A DNA stretch of 64,000 nucleotides from Sva-07 sp963728355. GTDB lineage: Bacteria > Actinomycetota > Acidimicrobiia > Acidimicrobiales > Ilumatobacteraceae. Shown piece by piece: positions 1 to 8,461 of this stretch (the first letter of the stretch is position 1; each line of letters starts with the position of its first letter). Location of the stretch: NCBI GenBank assembly GCA_963728355.1, contig CAVSJQ010000022.1, forward strand, positions 372,001 through 436,000, written 5' to 3'. Both the position numbers and the translations under genes were made by a program. Below the pieces are notes generated by a model. That model was not told the origin of the DNA. It saw nothing but the letters and a program-made list of their open reading frames with translations, and made no database searches.

Positions 1-676
1 GGACCCCGAATCCGAGCACCTCGACGACGCCGCCGAGCGAGTCGCCGTCCTTCGCGGCGGCCTTGATCTCGGAAATCATCGCCTCGCTCGCCTCGAGGTC
101 GAAGCAGCGGACCTGGTTCTCGTCGACGCGATCCAGCTGGCCGGGCGTCGGGCGCGCGGCGCCGTCCGGGACGCGGGCAGCGCCCATCTGGATCACGTGG
201 GAGATGATCTCGACGCCGATGTGCGACAGCAGCGCCTTGGCGACGGCGCCGGCGGCGACACGTGCTGCGGTCTCGCGTGCGCTGGCACGTTCGAGGACGT
301 CGCGGGCATCGGTGAACCCGTACTTCTGCATGCCGGCGAGGTCGGCGTGCCCGGGACGAACCTGCGTGAGTGGTGCCTTGGTGGCGCCGGGCGCCGGGCT
401 CATCTCCTCGTGCCACTTGTCGCTGCGGAACCACTCGCTGTTCTTGATCTCGATGGCGATCGGCGAACCCAGCGTGCGCCCATGGCGGACCCCGCCGATC
501 AGGGTGAGTTCGTCGGCCTCGAAGCGCTGCCGGGGCCCGCGGCCGTAGCCGAGGCGACGTCGCCCCATCTCGTCCTGGATCTGCTCGACCGTGATCGGGA
601 GGCCGGCCGGCAGTCCCTCCATCACGACGACCAGCGCCTGGCCGTGGGATTCGCCCGCCGTGAGATACCGCAACAT
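1..676 (-). CDS. aroC: Chorismate synthase (partial, C-terminus outside window)
   Basis: Chorismate synthase converts 5-enolpyruvylshikimate-3-phosphate to chorismate with reduced FMN, the last step of the shikimate pathway, in the cytoplasm. The visible N-terminal 225 codons begin MLRYLTAGESHGQAL, the family's N-terminal signature (GESHG), and continue with MGRRRLGYGRGPRQ and the HADLAGMQKYG segment expected of AroC. The reading frame is open to the left edge, so the last third or so is missing. The ATG at 676 lies 10 bases after the aroE stop, so aroE and aroC are consecutive shikimate genes in one transcript with mltG, ruvX and alaS. Confidence 0.96.
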   Translation of the reverse strand, partial: MLRYLTAGESHGQALVVVMEGLPAGLPITVEQIQDEMGRRRLGYGRGPRQRFEADELTLIGGVRHGRTLGSPIAIEIKNSEWFRSDKWHEEMSPAPGATKAPLTQVRPGHADLAGMQKYGFTDARDVLERASARETAARVAAGAVAKALLSHIGVEIISHVIQMGAARVPDGAARPTPGQLDRVDENQVRCFDLEASEAMISEIKAAAKDGDSLGGVVEVLGFGV

Positions 677-686
677 CGGCCCGAGG

Positions 687-1520
687 CTACCGGTGGGCCA
701 ACGCAGACTCGGCGGCACGACGCATCACCGCGACGTCGGGAAGGTGCCCGAGCCAGGCGAGCTGCTGCAGCGCTGCCTGATGGACCAGCATGCCGAGCCC
801 GTCGATCGTCCGCGCCCCGCGCTCGTCCGCGCTGACCAACCAGGCCGTGCGGAGCGGGTGGTAGACGAGATCGGCGACGACCTGTGTCTGCCCCAACAGC
901 TCGGGATCGCACGGAAGGTCGTCGGCGGTGGCGGACGCCGGATCGACGCCCATCCCGACACTCGATGCGTTGACGACGAGATCGGCTGCGGCGACGTCGT
1001 CGGCGTCTCCGACGGATGCGACCTCGGACAGCGAGCTGGCCGACTCGGCGCGTTCCCTGGTCCGGTTGACCACACTGATCGACGCTGCACCCGCCCGGCC
1101 GAGCGCATCGATCACCGAGCGTGCTGCCCCACCGGCGCCGAGCACTGCGACCAGGGCGCCGCGCACGTCGACGCCGGCCTCGGCCACCGACGCCACGAAA
1201 CCGGCCCCGTCCGTGCTCGAGCCGACCAAGTCGTCACCGTCCCACGCGACGGTGTTGACCGAGCGCAGTGCCGTCGCGGCCGGGTCGAGGCGGTCGACGG
1301 CGGCGGCGACATCGTGCTTGTGCGGCATCGTCACCGACAGCCCGGCGATGCCGAGCACCCGCACGGCGGCGAGGGCATCGGCGGCGTGGCCCGGGGCCAC
1401 GTCGAACGCTGCGTAGGTCCAGTCGACGCCCGCCGCATCGAAGGCCGCTTGGTGGATGACCGGGGACAAACTGTGCTCGACGGGCGACCCGATCAACGCC
1501 GCGAGACGGCGCAGCGTCAC
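687..1520 (-). CDS. aroE: Shikimate dehydrogenase
   Basis: Reduces 3-dehydroshikimate to shikimate with NADPH. The 277-residue protein has the substrate-binding GSPVEHSLSP motif at residues 9-18, the TMPHKHD catalytic-lysine segment, and the NADP-binding glycine-rich loop VLGAGGAARSV followed by NRT. I chose GTG at 1520, which overlaps the mltG stop as GTGA; a longer reading to 1631 would only extend into mltG with arginine-rich sequence. Length fits the family (about 270). It is translationally coupled to mltG upstream and followed by aroC. Confidence 0.95.
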   Translation of the reverse strand: MTLRRLAALIGSPVEHSLSPVIHQAAFDAAGVDWTYAAFDVAPGHAADALAAVRVLGIAGLSVTMPHKHDVAAAVDRLDPAATALRSVNTVAWDGDDLVGSSTDGAGFVASVAEAGVDVRGALVAVLGAGGAARSVIDALGRAGAASISVVNRTRERAESASSLSEVASVGDADDVAAADLVVNASSVGMGVDPASATADDLPCDPELLGQTQVVADLVYHPLRTAWLVSADERGARTIDGLGMLVHQAALQQLAWLGHLPDVAVMRRAAESALAHR

Positions 1521-2755
1521 AGCAGCCCGGCCTGGCGGGCGAGCTCCACGTTGCGTTCGTGCTGCCACAGCTCGGAGGCGAACACGTGTGCGCCGTTCTC
1601 GTCGGCGAGGACGTAATAGAAGTAGAAGCACTCCGTCGGATTTTCGAGTTCGGCGCAGATCGGATCACCGGCCGGCGGGTTCGGCGCCGGGTTGAGCGCC
1701 GCCTGGATCGATGCCCGTCCCGGTGCCGCGATCGGCGTCGGTGGCAGCCCGGGCCGCAGGTACGAGTTGTACGGCGTGTCGATCGTCCGCAGCTCAGAGA
1801 ACGGCAGCTCGGGGTCGATACCCGCCTGGTCCCGGCCGTACAGCACGGTGGCGTCGATCTGCAACGGGAACGGCGTGTCCGGGTTGAGCGCCGAGAAGTA
1901 CAGCCGGTTGTGGATCACGCGGGAGATCTTTGCTCGGTCCTCGGGGACCCGTGCCTCGCGCTCGATCATCGAGGCGATGATCAGCGTCTCGTAGGGCGTG
2001 CGGCCGAGTGCCGCGGACTTGTTGACGATGTCCTCCTGGTCACCGACGCGCTCCATGATCGCGATCATCCGCTCGATGACCTGGCCTTCGCTCTCGGCGT
2101 TCGACACCTGGTAGGTGTCGGGGAACAGCAGCCCCTCGAGCGAGTTCACCGTCAGCGGTTGCCATGCCGCTCGGATCGAGCCGTCGGTGGCCGCGGTGAG
2201 GAACTCGCCGGCGTCGAGACGATCGACCGAGCTGCCCAGCCGGTTCGCCATCTTGTCGAGGGTGAACCCCTCCGGGAACGTCACCTTGGTGTACGTCTGA
2301 CCCGGCGGCGTTCGCAGCCGGCCGAGCACGTTGCCCATGTGGTCGTTCGGGCGGATCTCGTAGTAGCCGGGCGTCAGCTCGAGGCCGCCCTCGCGTTCGA
2401 CGTACCACTCGAAGATGCCTGGATCGGAGATCAGCCCGTTGTCGGCGAGACGCTGGGCGACCGACTCGAGGTCGTCGGTCTCGTTGACCGTGAAGCTCTG
2501 GACGTCGCCGGGAGCACCCTCGGGATTGATCTTGCCGAGATACCACCAGCCGACGTACCCGGCGATGAGGATCACGATCACCGCGACGACCATCGATGCC
2601 CAGACGATCCACTTGGCGATCCGACGTTCTCCCCGCAGCCGCTCGACCGACCCGGTCTGATCGGTCGTGTCCCACGGGTCGGTCGGCCAGTCGACAGCGG
2701 GATGCGAGTCCGGGTCGACCTGGGCCTCGGGTAACAACGGGTCGAGCTGCGTCAT
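1517..2755 (-). CDS. mltG: Endolytic murein transglycosylase MltG (YceG-like)
   Basis: Predicted inner-membrane lytic transglycosylase that cleaves nascent peptidoglycan and ends glycan strands. The 412-residue protein has a proline/acid-rich cytoplasmic N-terminus, one transmembrane helix around residues 50-75 (WIVWASMVVAVIVILIAGYV), a LysM-like region, and the YceG catalytic core with IIASMIEREAR (catalytic Glu) and the late YNSYLRPGLPPTPIAAPG motif. ATG at 2755 overlaps the ruvX stop as ATGA; the ORF could reach 2812 but that would run into ruvX. The ruvX-mltG-aroE order is a common actinobacterial arrangement. Confidence 0.95.
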   Translation of the reverse strand: MTQLDPLLPEAQVDPDSHPAVDWPTDPWDTTDQTGSVERLRGERRIAKWIVWASMVVAVIVILIAGYVGWWYLGKINPEGAPGDVQSFTVNETDDLESVAQRLADNGLISDPGIFEWYVEREGGLELTPGYYEIRPNDHMGNVLGRLRTPPGQTYTKVTFPEGFTLDKMANRLGSSVDRLDAGEFLTAATDGSIRAAWQPLTVNSLEGLLFPDTYQVSNAESEGQVIERMIAIMERVGDQEDIVNKSAALGRTPYETLIIASMIEREARVPEDRAKISRVIHNRLYFSALNPDTPFPLQIDATVLYGRDQAGIDPELPFSELRTIDTPYNSYLRPGLPPTPIAAPGRASIQAALNPAPNPPAGDPICAELENPTECFYFYYVLADENGAHVFASELWQHERNVELARQAGLL

Positions 2756-3222
2756 GGGCCGACCTCGCCTGGTGGCTCGGGTGTCCAGGTGCCCGCCCGG
2801 TGGTCGAGCCACGCCTGCAGCATCACGGCGGCGGCGACCTTGTCGACCACCTTGCGGCGCTGACGGGCGTCGAGGCCGGCGTCGAGCATGCCGCGCTCGG
2901 CGGTCACCGTCGTGAAACGCTCGTCGTACATCGTCACCGGCACCCCGACAACGCTAGCCAGCTGCCCGGCCTCCGTCTCGGCAGACCGGGCGGCGGGACC
3001 CTTGGTCCCGTCGAGCGACAGCGGCAAGCCGACGACGACCAGTTCGGCCTCCTCGTCACGGACCAGCTTGGCGATCTCGGCGTGGTCGTGACGGCGCGAC
3101 GACGAGCGGTGCACGGTCGTGAGCGCTGACGCCACATTGCCGGAGATGTCGCTCACGGCGATACCGATGCGCTTGGAGCCGAGATCGATCCCGAGCGCCC
3201 GCACTCCCGGCGGACGACTCAC
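2752..3222 (-). CDS. ruvX: Holliday junction resolvase-like RuvX (YqgF)
   Basis: RNase H-fold protein of the RuvX/YqgF family, linked to 16S rRNA processing and Holliday junction resolution. It shows the first acidic motif VRALGIDLGSKRIGIAVSD, the VVGLPLSLDGTKG block and YDERFTTVTAE, all family signatures. At 156 residues it fits the usual length. I chose GTG at 3222, which overlaps the alaS stop as GTGA; GTG at 3204, nearer the first motif, is the alternative. It lies directly between alaS and mltG in the coupled run. Confidence 0.93.
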   Translation of the reverse strand: MSRPPGVRALGIDLGSKRIGIAVSDISGNVASALTTVHRSSSRRHDHAEIAKLVRDEEAELVVVGLPLSLDGTKGPAARSAETEAGQLASVVGVPVTMYDERFTTVTAERGMLDAGLDARQRRKVVDKVAAAVMLQAWLDHRAGTWTPEPPGEVGP

Positions 3223-5867
3223 GTGGCCGTGGCGAGCAGCTGTGCCGCTGCGCCGGCGGCCAGCTCGAGCGCGGCCGGGATACCGGTGACGTCCTTGCCG
3301 CCGGCCGTCGCGATGTCGCCCTTGCCACCTCCGCCGCCGCCGACCGCACGGGCGGCGTCCTTCAACAGCTCCGAGGCGGTCCACCCGCTACCCGATTCGA
3401 CCGCAGCGACGAGGCCGACGCCACCGCTCGTGGTCTCGCCGATCAGGACCACCAGTCGAATGCCGGGATGCTGGCGCACGGCGATCGCCAACTCGCGCAG
3501 GTCGCCGGGATTCAGGCCGTCGACGCGTGTGACCAGGACGCCGTCGTGGGCGATCGCGGCCAGTTCCCCGGCGCGGCCCATCGCCAATTGCGCCCGCAGC
3601 GACTTGATCTCCTCCTGCAGGGCCTTGTTCTCGTCGAGTCGGCGCTGCACGCCGGTGAGCAGCTCGTCGGCTGACGACCCCACGAGACGGGCCGCATCGG
3701 CGATCAATTGTTCGTCGCGCTGGAGCAATGTGACGCTCGCCGCTCCGGTGACCGCCTCGATCCGCCGCAGGTTGGAGCCGATCGACGACTCGCTCACGAC
3801 CTTGATGGTGCCGATGTCGCCGGTGGCACGAACGTGCGTGCCGCCGCAGAGTTCGATCGACGACCCGGCTTCGAGCACCCGGACGATGTCGCCGTACTTG
3901 TCACCGAAGAACGCGATGGCGCCCAGCGCCTCGGCCTCGTCCTTGGTGGTTTCGAAGATCCGTGTCGGCGTGTTGTCGAGCGTCTCGGCGTTCGCGAGGC
4001 GTTCGATCTCGGCGATCTGGTCGTCGGTCACCGCCTCGTAGTGGCTGAAGTCGAAGCGGAGACGGTCGGGTCCGACCATCGAACCGGCCTGCTTGACGTG
4101 GTCGCCCAGTACCTGGCGCAGAGCGTGGTGCAGCAGGTGGGTCGCGGTGTGGTTGCGCCGGATGGCGGCGCGGCGCTCGGCGTCGATCGACGCGGTTGCG
4201 GTCTGGCCCGTCAGGATCCGGCCGTCGACACGGGCCCGGTGCCGGCGCAGGTTCGGCAGCGCGAACGTGGTGTCGAGGACGTTCGCAGTGCCCGTCTCGG
4301 TCAGGATCGTGCCGGTGTCGCCGATCTGGCCTCCCGACTCGGCGTAGAACGGCGTGCGATCGAGGAAGATGTCCACCAGCCCATCGCCCTGCTCAGCACC
4401 GTCGGCGGACTCGACGGGCACGACGGCGAGGACCCGGCTCTCCGACCTGTCGTCGGTGTAGCCGACGAACTCGGTGACACCGAACTGTTCAACGACGTCG
4501 CGATAGGCGTCGAGGTCGACCCCGTCGCCGGCACCTTTCTGGGCCGCCTTGGCGCGCTCACGCTGAGCGGCCATCTCGGTGGTGAATCCGGCGAGGTCGA
4601 CCGCCACGTTGCGTTCGGCGGTGATCTCCTGGGTCAACTCCAACGGGAAACCGTAGGTGTCGTGCAGCAGGAAGGCGGTCGAGCCGGACAGCTCGGTGGG
4701 ATTCGCTTCGAGCTCACCGTCGAGGATGCCGAGACCGTGCCTGAGGGTCTGGCGGAACCGCTCCTCCTCCTTGGTCATCACGCTGACGACGAAGTCACGG
4801 TTCTTGACGACGTCCGGGTAGGCGTTGCCCATCACGTCGATGGCGACCTCGGTCAGCCGTGGCATCACGAGCGACTCGGTGCCCAACAGGTACGCGTATC
4901 GCACGGCCCGACGGATGATGCGACGCAGCACGTAGCCGCGCGCCTCGTTCGAGGGGAACACGCCGTCGTTGACCAGCATCGCTCCCGAGCGAGCATGCTC
5001 GGCGAGCACTCGCATCGCGAAGCTGTCGCGGTCGTCGTAGTCGCCGACCCGGTAGGACTTGCCGGTGATCGAGCAGGCCTCGTCGATCAGCGGCTTCATC
5101 AGGTCGGTCTCCCACACCGAATCGACACCCTGCACGAGGGCGAGGATGCGCTCGAGTCCGGCGCCGGTGTCGATCGACGGCTTCGGCAGCGGCGTGCGCG
5201 AGCCGTCGGCCGCCTGGTCGAACTGCATGAACACGAGGTTCCAGAACTCCATGAACCGGTCGCCCGCCGGGTCGCCGAGCGGGCCGCCGTCGGGTCCGAA
5301 CGCCGGGCCGCGGTCGATGTGGATCTCGCTACAGGGCCCACAGGGCCCGGTGTCGCCCGCCTGCCAGAAGTTGTCCTTGTCGCCGAGGCGCTGGATCCGA
5401 TCCATCGGGACGCCGACCACCTCGTGCCAGATCGCTTCGGCCTCGTCGTCGGACTCGTGGACCGTGATCCACAGCCGGTCGCCGTCGAATCCCCAGCCAC
5501 CCGCGGCAGGATCCCCGGTGACGAGTTCCCAACTCCACGGGATCGCCGACTCCTTGAAGTAGTCGCCGAAGCTGAAGTTGCCCAGCATCTCGAAGAAGAC
5601 CAGGTGGCGTTTGGTGCGACCGACATCGTCGAGGTCATTGTGCTTGCCACCGGCTCGAGCACACTTCTGCGAGCTGACAGCGCGCTGGAACGGGGGCTGT
5701 TCGTCGCCGACGAAGTACGGCTTGAACGGCAGCATGCCCGCCACGTTGAACAACACCGTCGGATCGTGGGGGATCAGGCTTGCCGACGGCACGACGACGT
5801 GATCCTTGGCGGCGAAGAAGTCGCGGAAGGAGTCGCGCAGCTGGTCGGCGTTCATCGAGACGGTCAT
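3219..5867 (-). CDS. alaS: Alanine--tRNA ligase
   Basis: Charges tRNA-Ala with alanine. The 882-residue protein has the N-terminal class II aminoacylation domain (RDFFAAKDHVVVPSASL near the start), the editing domain with the metal-binding HTATH motif and the downstream CGGTH motif, and the C-terminal DHHA1 region with a GGGGGGKGDIATAGG glycine loop. ATG at 5867 was chosen; ATG at 5855 is possible, and neither has a clear ribosome binding site. It heads the coupled minus-strand run and is divergent from the cysteine-rich gene at 5908, leaving about 40 bases for both promoters. Confidence 0.97.
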   Translation of the reverse strand: MTVSMNADQLRDSFRDFFAAKDHVVVPSASLIPHDPTVLFNVAGMLPFKPYFVGDEQPPFQRAVSSQKCARAGGKHNDLDDVGRTKRHLVFFEMLGNFSFGDYFKESAIPWSWELVTGDPAAGGWGFDGDRLWITVHESDDEAEAIWHEVVGVPMDRIQRLGDKDNFWQAGDTGPCGPCSEIHIDRGPAFGPDGGPLGDPAGDRFMEFWNLVFMQFDQAADGSRTPLPKPSIDTGAGLERILALVQGVDSVWETDLMKPLIDEACSITGKSYRVGDYDDRDSFAMRVLAEHARSGAMLVNDGVFPSNEARGYVLRRIIRRAVRYAYLLGTESLVMPRLTEVAIDVMGNAYPDVVKNRDFVVSVMTKEEERFRQTLRHGLGILDGELEANPTELSGSTAFLLHDTYGFPLELTQEITAERNVAVDLAGFTTEMAAQRERAKAAQKGAGDGVDLDAYRDVVEQFGVTEFVGYTDDRSESRVLAVVPVESADGAEQGDGLVDIFLDRTPFYAESGGQIGDTGTILTETGTANVLDTTFALPNLRRHRARVDGRILTGQTATASIDAERRAAIRRNHTATHLLHHALRQVLGDHVKQAGSMVGPDRLRFDFSHYEAVTDDQIAEIERLANAETLDNTPTRIFETTKDEAEALGAIAFFGDKYGDIVRVLEAGSSIELCGGTHVRATGDIGTIKVVSESSIGSNLRRIEAVTGAASVTLLQRDEQLIADAARLVGSSADELLTGVQRRLDENKALQEEIKSLRAQLAMGRAGELAAIAHDGVLVTRVDGLNPGDLRELAIAVRQHPGIRLVVLIGETTSGGVGLVAAVESGSGWTASELLKDAARAVGGGGGGKGDIATAGGKDVTGIPAALELAAGAAAQLLATAT

Positions 5868-5907
5868 ATCCCGGGCGAGCCTATCGACGCAGGTAGCTTG
5901 CTCGACC

Positions 5908-6651
5908 GTGAGTACCGCACCGCAGGACCTGCACGAGTGGATCAGTTTCGAGGATCCCGACGAACACCGCACGTGGCTGTTCGACGCGACCTTCCTGCGG
6001 TCGAACTACACCTGCATCTACGGCTGCGGCTGCAAGGGGATCCTCGACGAGCCCGCGCCGGAGCTGGCGCTCGGATGCTGCAGCTACGGCGCCCACTTCG
6101 CGGACGCCGACGACGTGGCCAACCTCGAGCGGTACGTCGAGCGACTCGAACCGCACCACATGCAGTTCCACGCCAAGATGAAGAAGAAGGGGTACCTGCG
6201 CGAGGGCGAGCCCGACGTCGACGGCACCCCGGTCACGGTGACACGGCTGGTCGACGACGCCTGCATCTTCCTCAACCGGGTCGGTTTCGACGGTGGTGTT
6301 GGGTGTTCGCTGCACATCGCTGCACTGGAGGCCGGCGAGCGGCCGATGGACTGGAAGCCGTCGGTGTGCTGGCAGGTGCCGATCCGTCTCGAGCACTCGA
6401 CCGACGAGTCGGGGCACGTCACTTCACGGTTGCGCGAATGGAAGCGACGCGACTGGGGCGAGGGAGGCGAGGAGTTCGGCTGGTGGTGCACCGAGGAGCC
6501 CGACGCCTTCGTGGGCGGCGAGGCGCTCTACGTCTCGGCCAAGGACGACATCGTCGAACTCGTCGGAGCGCACATCTACGAACTCATGGTGACCCAGATC
6601 GAGCGTCCCGGCTGGGTTCCGCTACCCCATCCGGCGGTACGCCGACGCTGA
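5908..6651 (+). CDS. Conserved cysteine-rich protein, function unknown
   Basis: A 247-residue protein that I recognise as a conserved actinobacterial type but cannot assign a reaction. Nine cysteines stand out: C36, C40, C42 (CIYGCGC), the C57-C58 pair (GCCSYGAHF), C119 (DDACIFLN), C133 (GCSLH), C154 (KPSVCW) and C194. The arrangement resembles iron- or zinc-chelating YkgJ/DUF3109-like proteins (inference). GTG at 5908 is the start: the frame opens further upstream, but only in sequence antisense to alaS. It is divergent from alaS and has no obvious operon partner downstream on its strand. Confidence 0.8.
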   Translation: MSTAPQDLHEWISFEDPDEHRTWLFDATFLRSNYTCIYGCGCKGILDEPAPELALGCCSYGAHFADADDVANLERYVERLEPHHMQFHAKMKKKGYLREGEPDVDGTPVTVTRLVDDACIFLNRVGFDGGVGCSLHIAALEAGERPMDWKPSVCWQVPIRLEHSTDESGHVTSRLREWKRRDWGEGGEEFGWWCTEEPDAFVGGEALYVSAKDDIVELVGAHIYELMVTQIERPGWVPLPHPAVRRR

Positions 6652-6669
6652 GGGGCCGCAGCGACCGGA

Positions 6670-6861
6670 TCAGTCGTCCTGGTCGTCGTCGTCATCGAAC
6701 GTGACGCCGTACTTCTCCGCGAGCGCGGCGTACTCGTCGTCGTCGTCACCGTCCGACTCCGACGGAGCCGAACGGTCACCGAAACCCAGATCAAAGGCTC
6801 CCGGTCCGGACTGCTTCAGTTTTCTCGCCTCTTCGAATCGGCGATGACGACCCTTCTTCAC
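6670..6861 (-). CDS. Small acidic conserved protein (63 aa)
   Basis: Small ORF starting GTG at 6861 with a GGGAG ribosome binding site 7 bases upstream. The N-terminus is strongly basic (VKKGRHRRFEEARKLK) and the C-terminus very acidic, ending in aspartate runs (YGVTFDDDDDQDD). The start with KKGRHRR-type sequence is shared by small actinobacterial proteins of unknown function (from memory, not verified). A longer frame upstream is rejected because it runs antisense-like through rnd and the ribosome binding site marks this start. It is convergent with the cysteine-rich gene, with 18 bases between the two stops. Confidence 0.7.
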   Translation of the reverse strand: MKKGRHRRFEEARKLKQSGPGAFDLGFGDRSAPSESDGDDDDEYAALAEKYGVTFDDDDDQDD

Positions 6862-6943
6862 GACAGGGCTCCCACACACTAGAAAGCTGACATTCGCGCA
6901 CAGGGTAGCGGCGCCACTTGGGATTTCTCTGAATGCGTCGAAT

Positions 6944-6973
6944 TGTCCGACGAGTGGCGACTTCAGTCGGACA
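6944..6973 (-). terminator. Possible hairpin at the rnd stop codon
   Basis: Perfect 8-bp inverted repeat (TGTCCGAC at 6944-6951, GTCGGACA at 6966-6973) with a 14-base loop that contains the rnd stop codon region. No T-run follows, so it may be an intrinsic-like terminator or an mRNA 3' stabiliser. Weak evidence. Confidence 0.35.
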
Positions 6974-8135
6974 CGGCGTGCAGTCGCAGGCGTCCCTCGG
7001 GGTCGAACGTGAGGCCTGCCTTGCCGCCCACGAGCCGGCGGATGCCGTCGCCGACGAGCTCGTTGCGCCAGCCGGTCCCGAGGCGCGCATCGTCGTCCCC
7101 ACGCAGGAACGACACGATGTCGGCCCGCGTGGCGAGCAGCGTCGGGTCGAGACGTTCGTCGCGGGCGAGCTGCCCGACCCACGCCGACACCAAGGTCACC
7201 GCCGGGCGCATGTTGCGGTCGAGGTCGTCCGCGGACGGCGGCGGTGTCGGGGCTGGAGCACCCTTCGCCGCCCGTACCGCGTCGAGGATCTCCTCGGCGA
7301 TGGCGCCTCTGGCGTGCCGGTCGTCGACGCCGCGCGCTTGCGACAGTTCCTTCGCCGACGACGGCGCGCGCTGGGAGATGCCCAGGATGGCGAGGTCGGG
7401 CAGCACCTGGCGGACCGGCACATCGGTGCGCATGGCACGCCGTTCGCGCCACGCCGCGACGCTCTGCGCCACCGCCCTCGCGCTCGGACGCAGCGAGCGT
7501 GCGTCCTTGAGCCGCATCCAGGCGTCGTCCGGGGCGGAACCGCTCGTCGGGCGGGTCCGGAGCTCCTCGCAGGCGTCGTCGGCCCAGCCCAACCGCCCGA
7601 TCTCGGCGAGCTGGCCCACCAGCCGTTCGTGCAGATCGAGCAGATACTCCACATCGGCGGCGGCGTACTGACACTGGCTGTCGGTCAATGGACGTCGGAG
7701 CCAATCGGTGAGACGGTCACCCTTCGGCGGCGAGACGCCGATCTCGCCCTGCAGCAGTGACACCAGCGACGGCGTGCCATAGCCGACGAACCCGGCGGCC
7801 AGCTGGGTGTCGAACATCTTCGAGGGGACCGACCCGACCGCATGGGTCAGCACGTCGAGATCCTGCTGGGCGGCATGGATGACGCAGATCGCATCGGAGG
7901 CGAACAGCTTGTCGAAGGGCCCGACGTCGACGGCGAGCGGATCGACCAGCACCAGTTCCTGACCTTCGGCGCTCCGCCAGGCCACCTGGAGTAGCGCGAG
8001 CTTCGGGAAGTACGTCCGCTCGCGGTGGAACTCGGTGTCGAGTGCGTAGCGGGGTTCGGCGGTCAACGTCTCGACGAGGTCGTCGAGATCGCTCTGGCGA
8101 TCGATCCAGCGAAAGGAGATGCGTCCGTCAGCCAC
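6963..8135 (-). CDS. rnd: Ribonuclease D-like 3'-5' exonuclease
   Basis: DEDD-superfamily exonuclease with an HRDC domain, expected to trim RNA 3' ends. Visible motifs are ALDTEFHRE (DxE, Exo I), an IHAAQQDLDVL segment (Exo II) and YAAADVEYLLDLHERL (YxxxD, Exo III). The C-terminal half has HRDC-like sequence. GTG at 8135 gives 390 residues and overlaps the rhodanese gene by 8 bases; ATG at 8168 would add 11 proline-rich residues inside the rhodanese gene and is less likely. It forms an apparent operon with the rhodanese, mobA-like and DUF3151 genes upstream. Confidence 0.9.
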   Translation of the reverse strand: MADGRISFRWIDRQSDLDDLVETLTAEPRYALDTEFHRERTYFPKLALLQVAWRSAEGQELVLVDPLAVDVGPFDKLFASDAICVIHAAQQDLDVLTHAVGSVPSKMFDTQLAAGFVGYGTPSLVSLLQGEIGVSPPKGDRLTDWLRRPLTDSQCQYAAADVEYLLDLHERLVGQLAEIGRLGWADDACEELRTRPTSGSAPDDAWMRLKDARSLRPSARAVAQSVAAWRERRAMRTDVPVRQVLPDLAILGISQRAPSSAKELSQARGVDDRHARGAIAEEILDAVRAAKGAPAPTPPPSADDLDRNMRPAVTLVSAWVGQLARDERLDPTLLATRADIVSFLRGDDDARLGTGWRNELVGDGIRRLVGGKAGLTFDPEGRLRLHAVSD

Positions 8136-8457
8136 CGATGGCACCGGGCCCGGCACCGACGGCGACATCGAAGCCGGCAGCGGTCCAGGCGATCATCCCA
8201 CCGCTCACGTTGACGACGTTGCGACCCTGACCACGCAGGAAGTCACAAGCCTGACCCGACCGGGCACCCGATCGACACACGATGTAGGTCGGCTCGCCGT
8301 CGAACGCCTCGACGCTTCCCGGAACCGTGGCCAGCGGCACCAGCGACGCATGAGGGATGTGGCCCTGCGCCCATTCGACCGGTTCACGCACGTCGACGAC
8401 ACGCGCCGCCGGTCCGAGCGCCGCCAGGTCGTGCACGGAGATCTCTGCAGTTGTCAC
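8128..8457 (-). CDS. Rhodanese-like sulfurtransferase domain protein
   Basis: Single-domain rhodanese of 109 residues. It has ARVVDVREPVEWAQGHIPHA, the usual first half, and the active-site loop CRSGARS with the catalytic cysteine, followed by the conserved tail VNVSGGMIAWTAAG. Such proteins handle persulfide sulfur; the acceptor is unknown. GTG at 8457 sits 4 bases after the mobA-like stop, which fixes the start; the frame extends to 8628 only as antisense-like sequence. Lying next to a molybdenum-cofactor-type gene, it might serve sulfur handling for that cofactor (inference). Confidence 0.9.
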   Translation of the reverse strand: MTTAEISVHDLAALGPAARVVDVREPVEWAQGHIPHASLVPLATVPGSVEAFDGEPTYIVCRSGARSGQACDFLRGQGRNVVNVSGGMIAWTAAGFDVAVGAGPGAIGG

Positions 8458-8461
8458 GCCC

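Noticed and set aside
3708..6704. 998-codon open frame on the plus strand opposite alaS
   Set aside because: It is antisense to a clear alaS; the frame stays open only because of the GC-rich third positions, and its sequence has no family motif.
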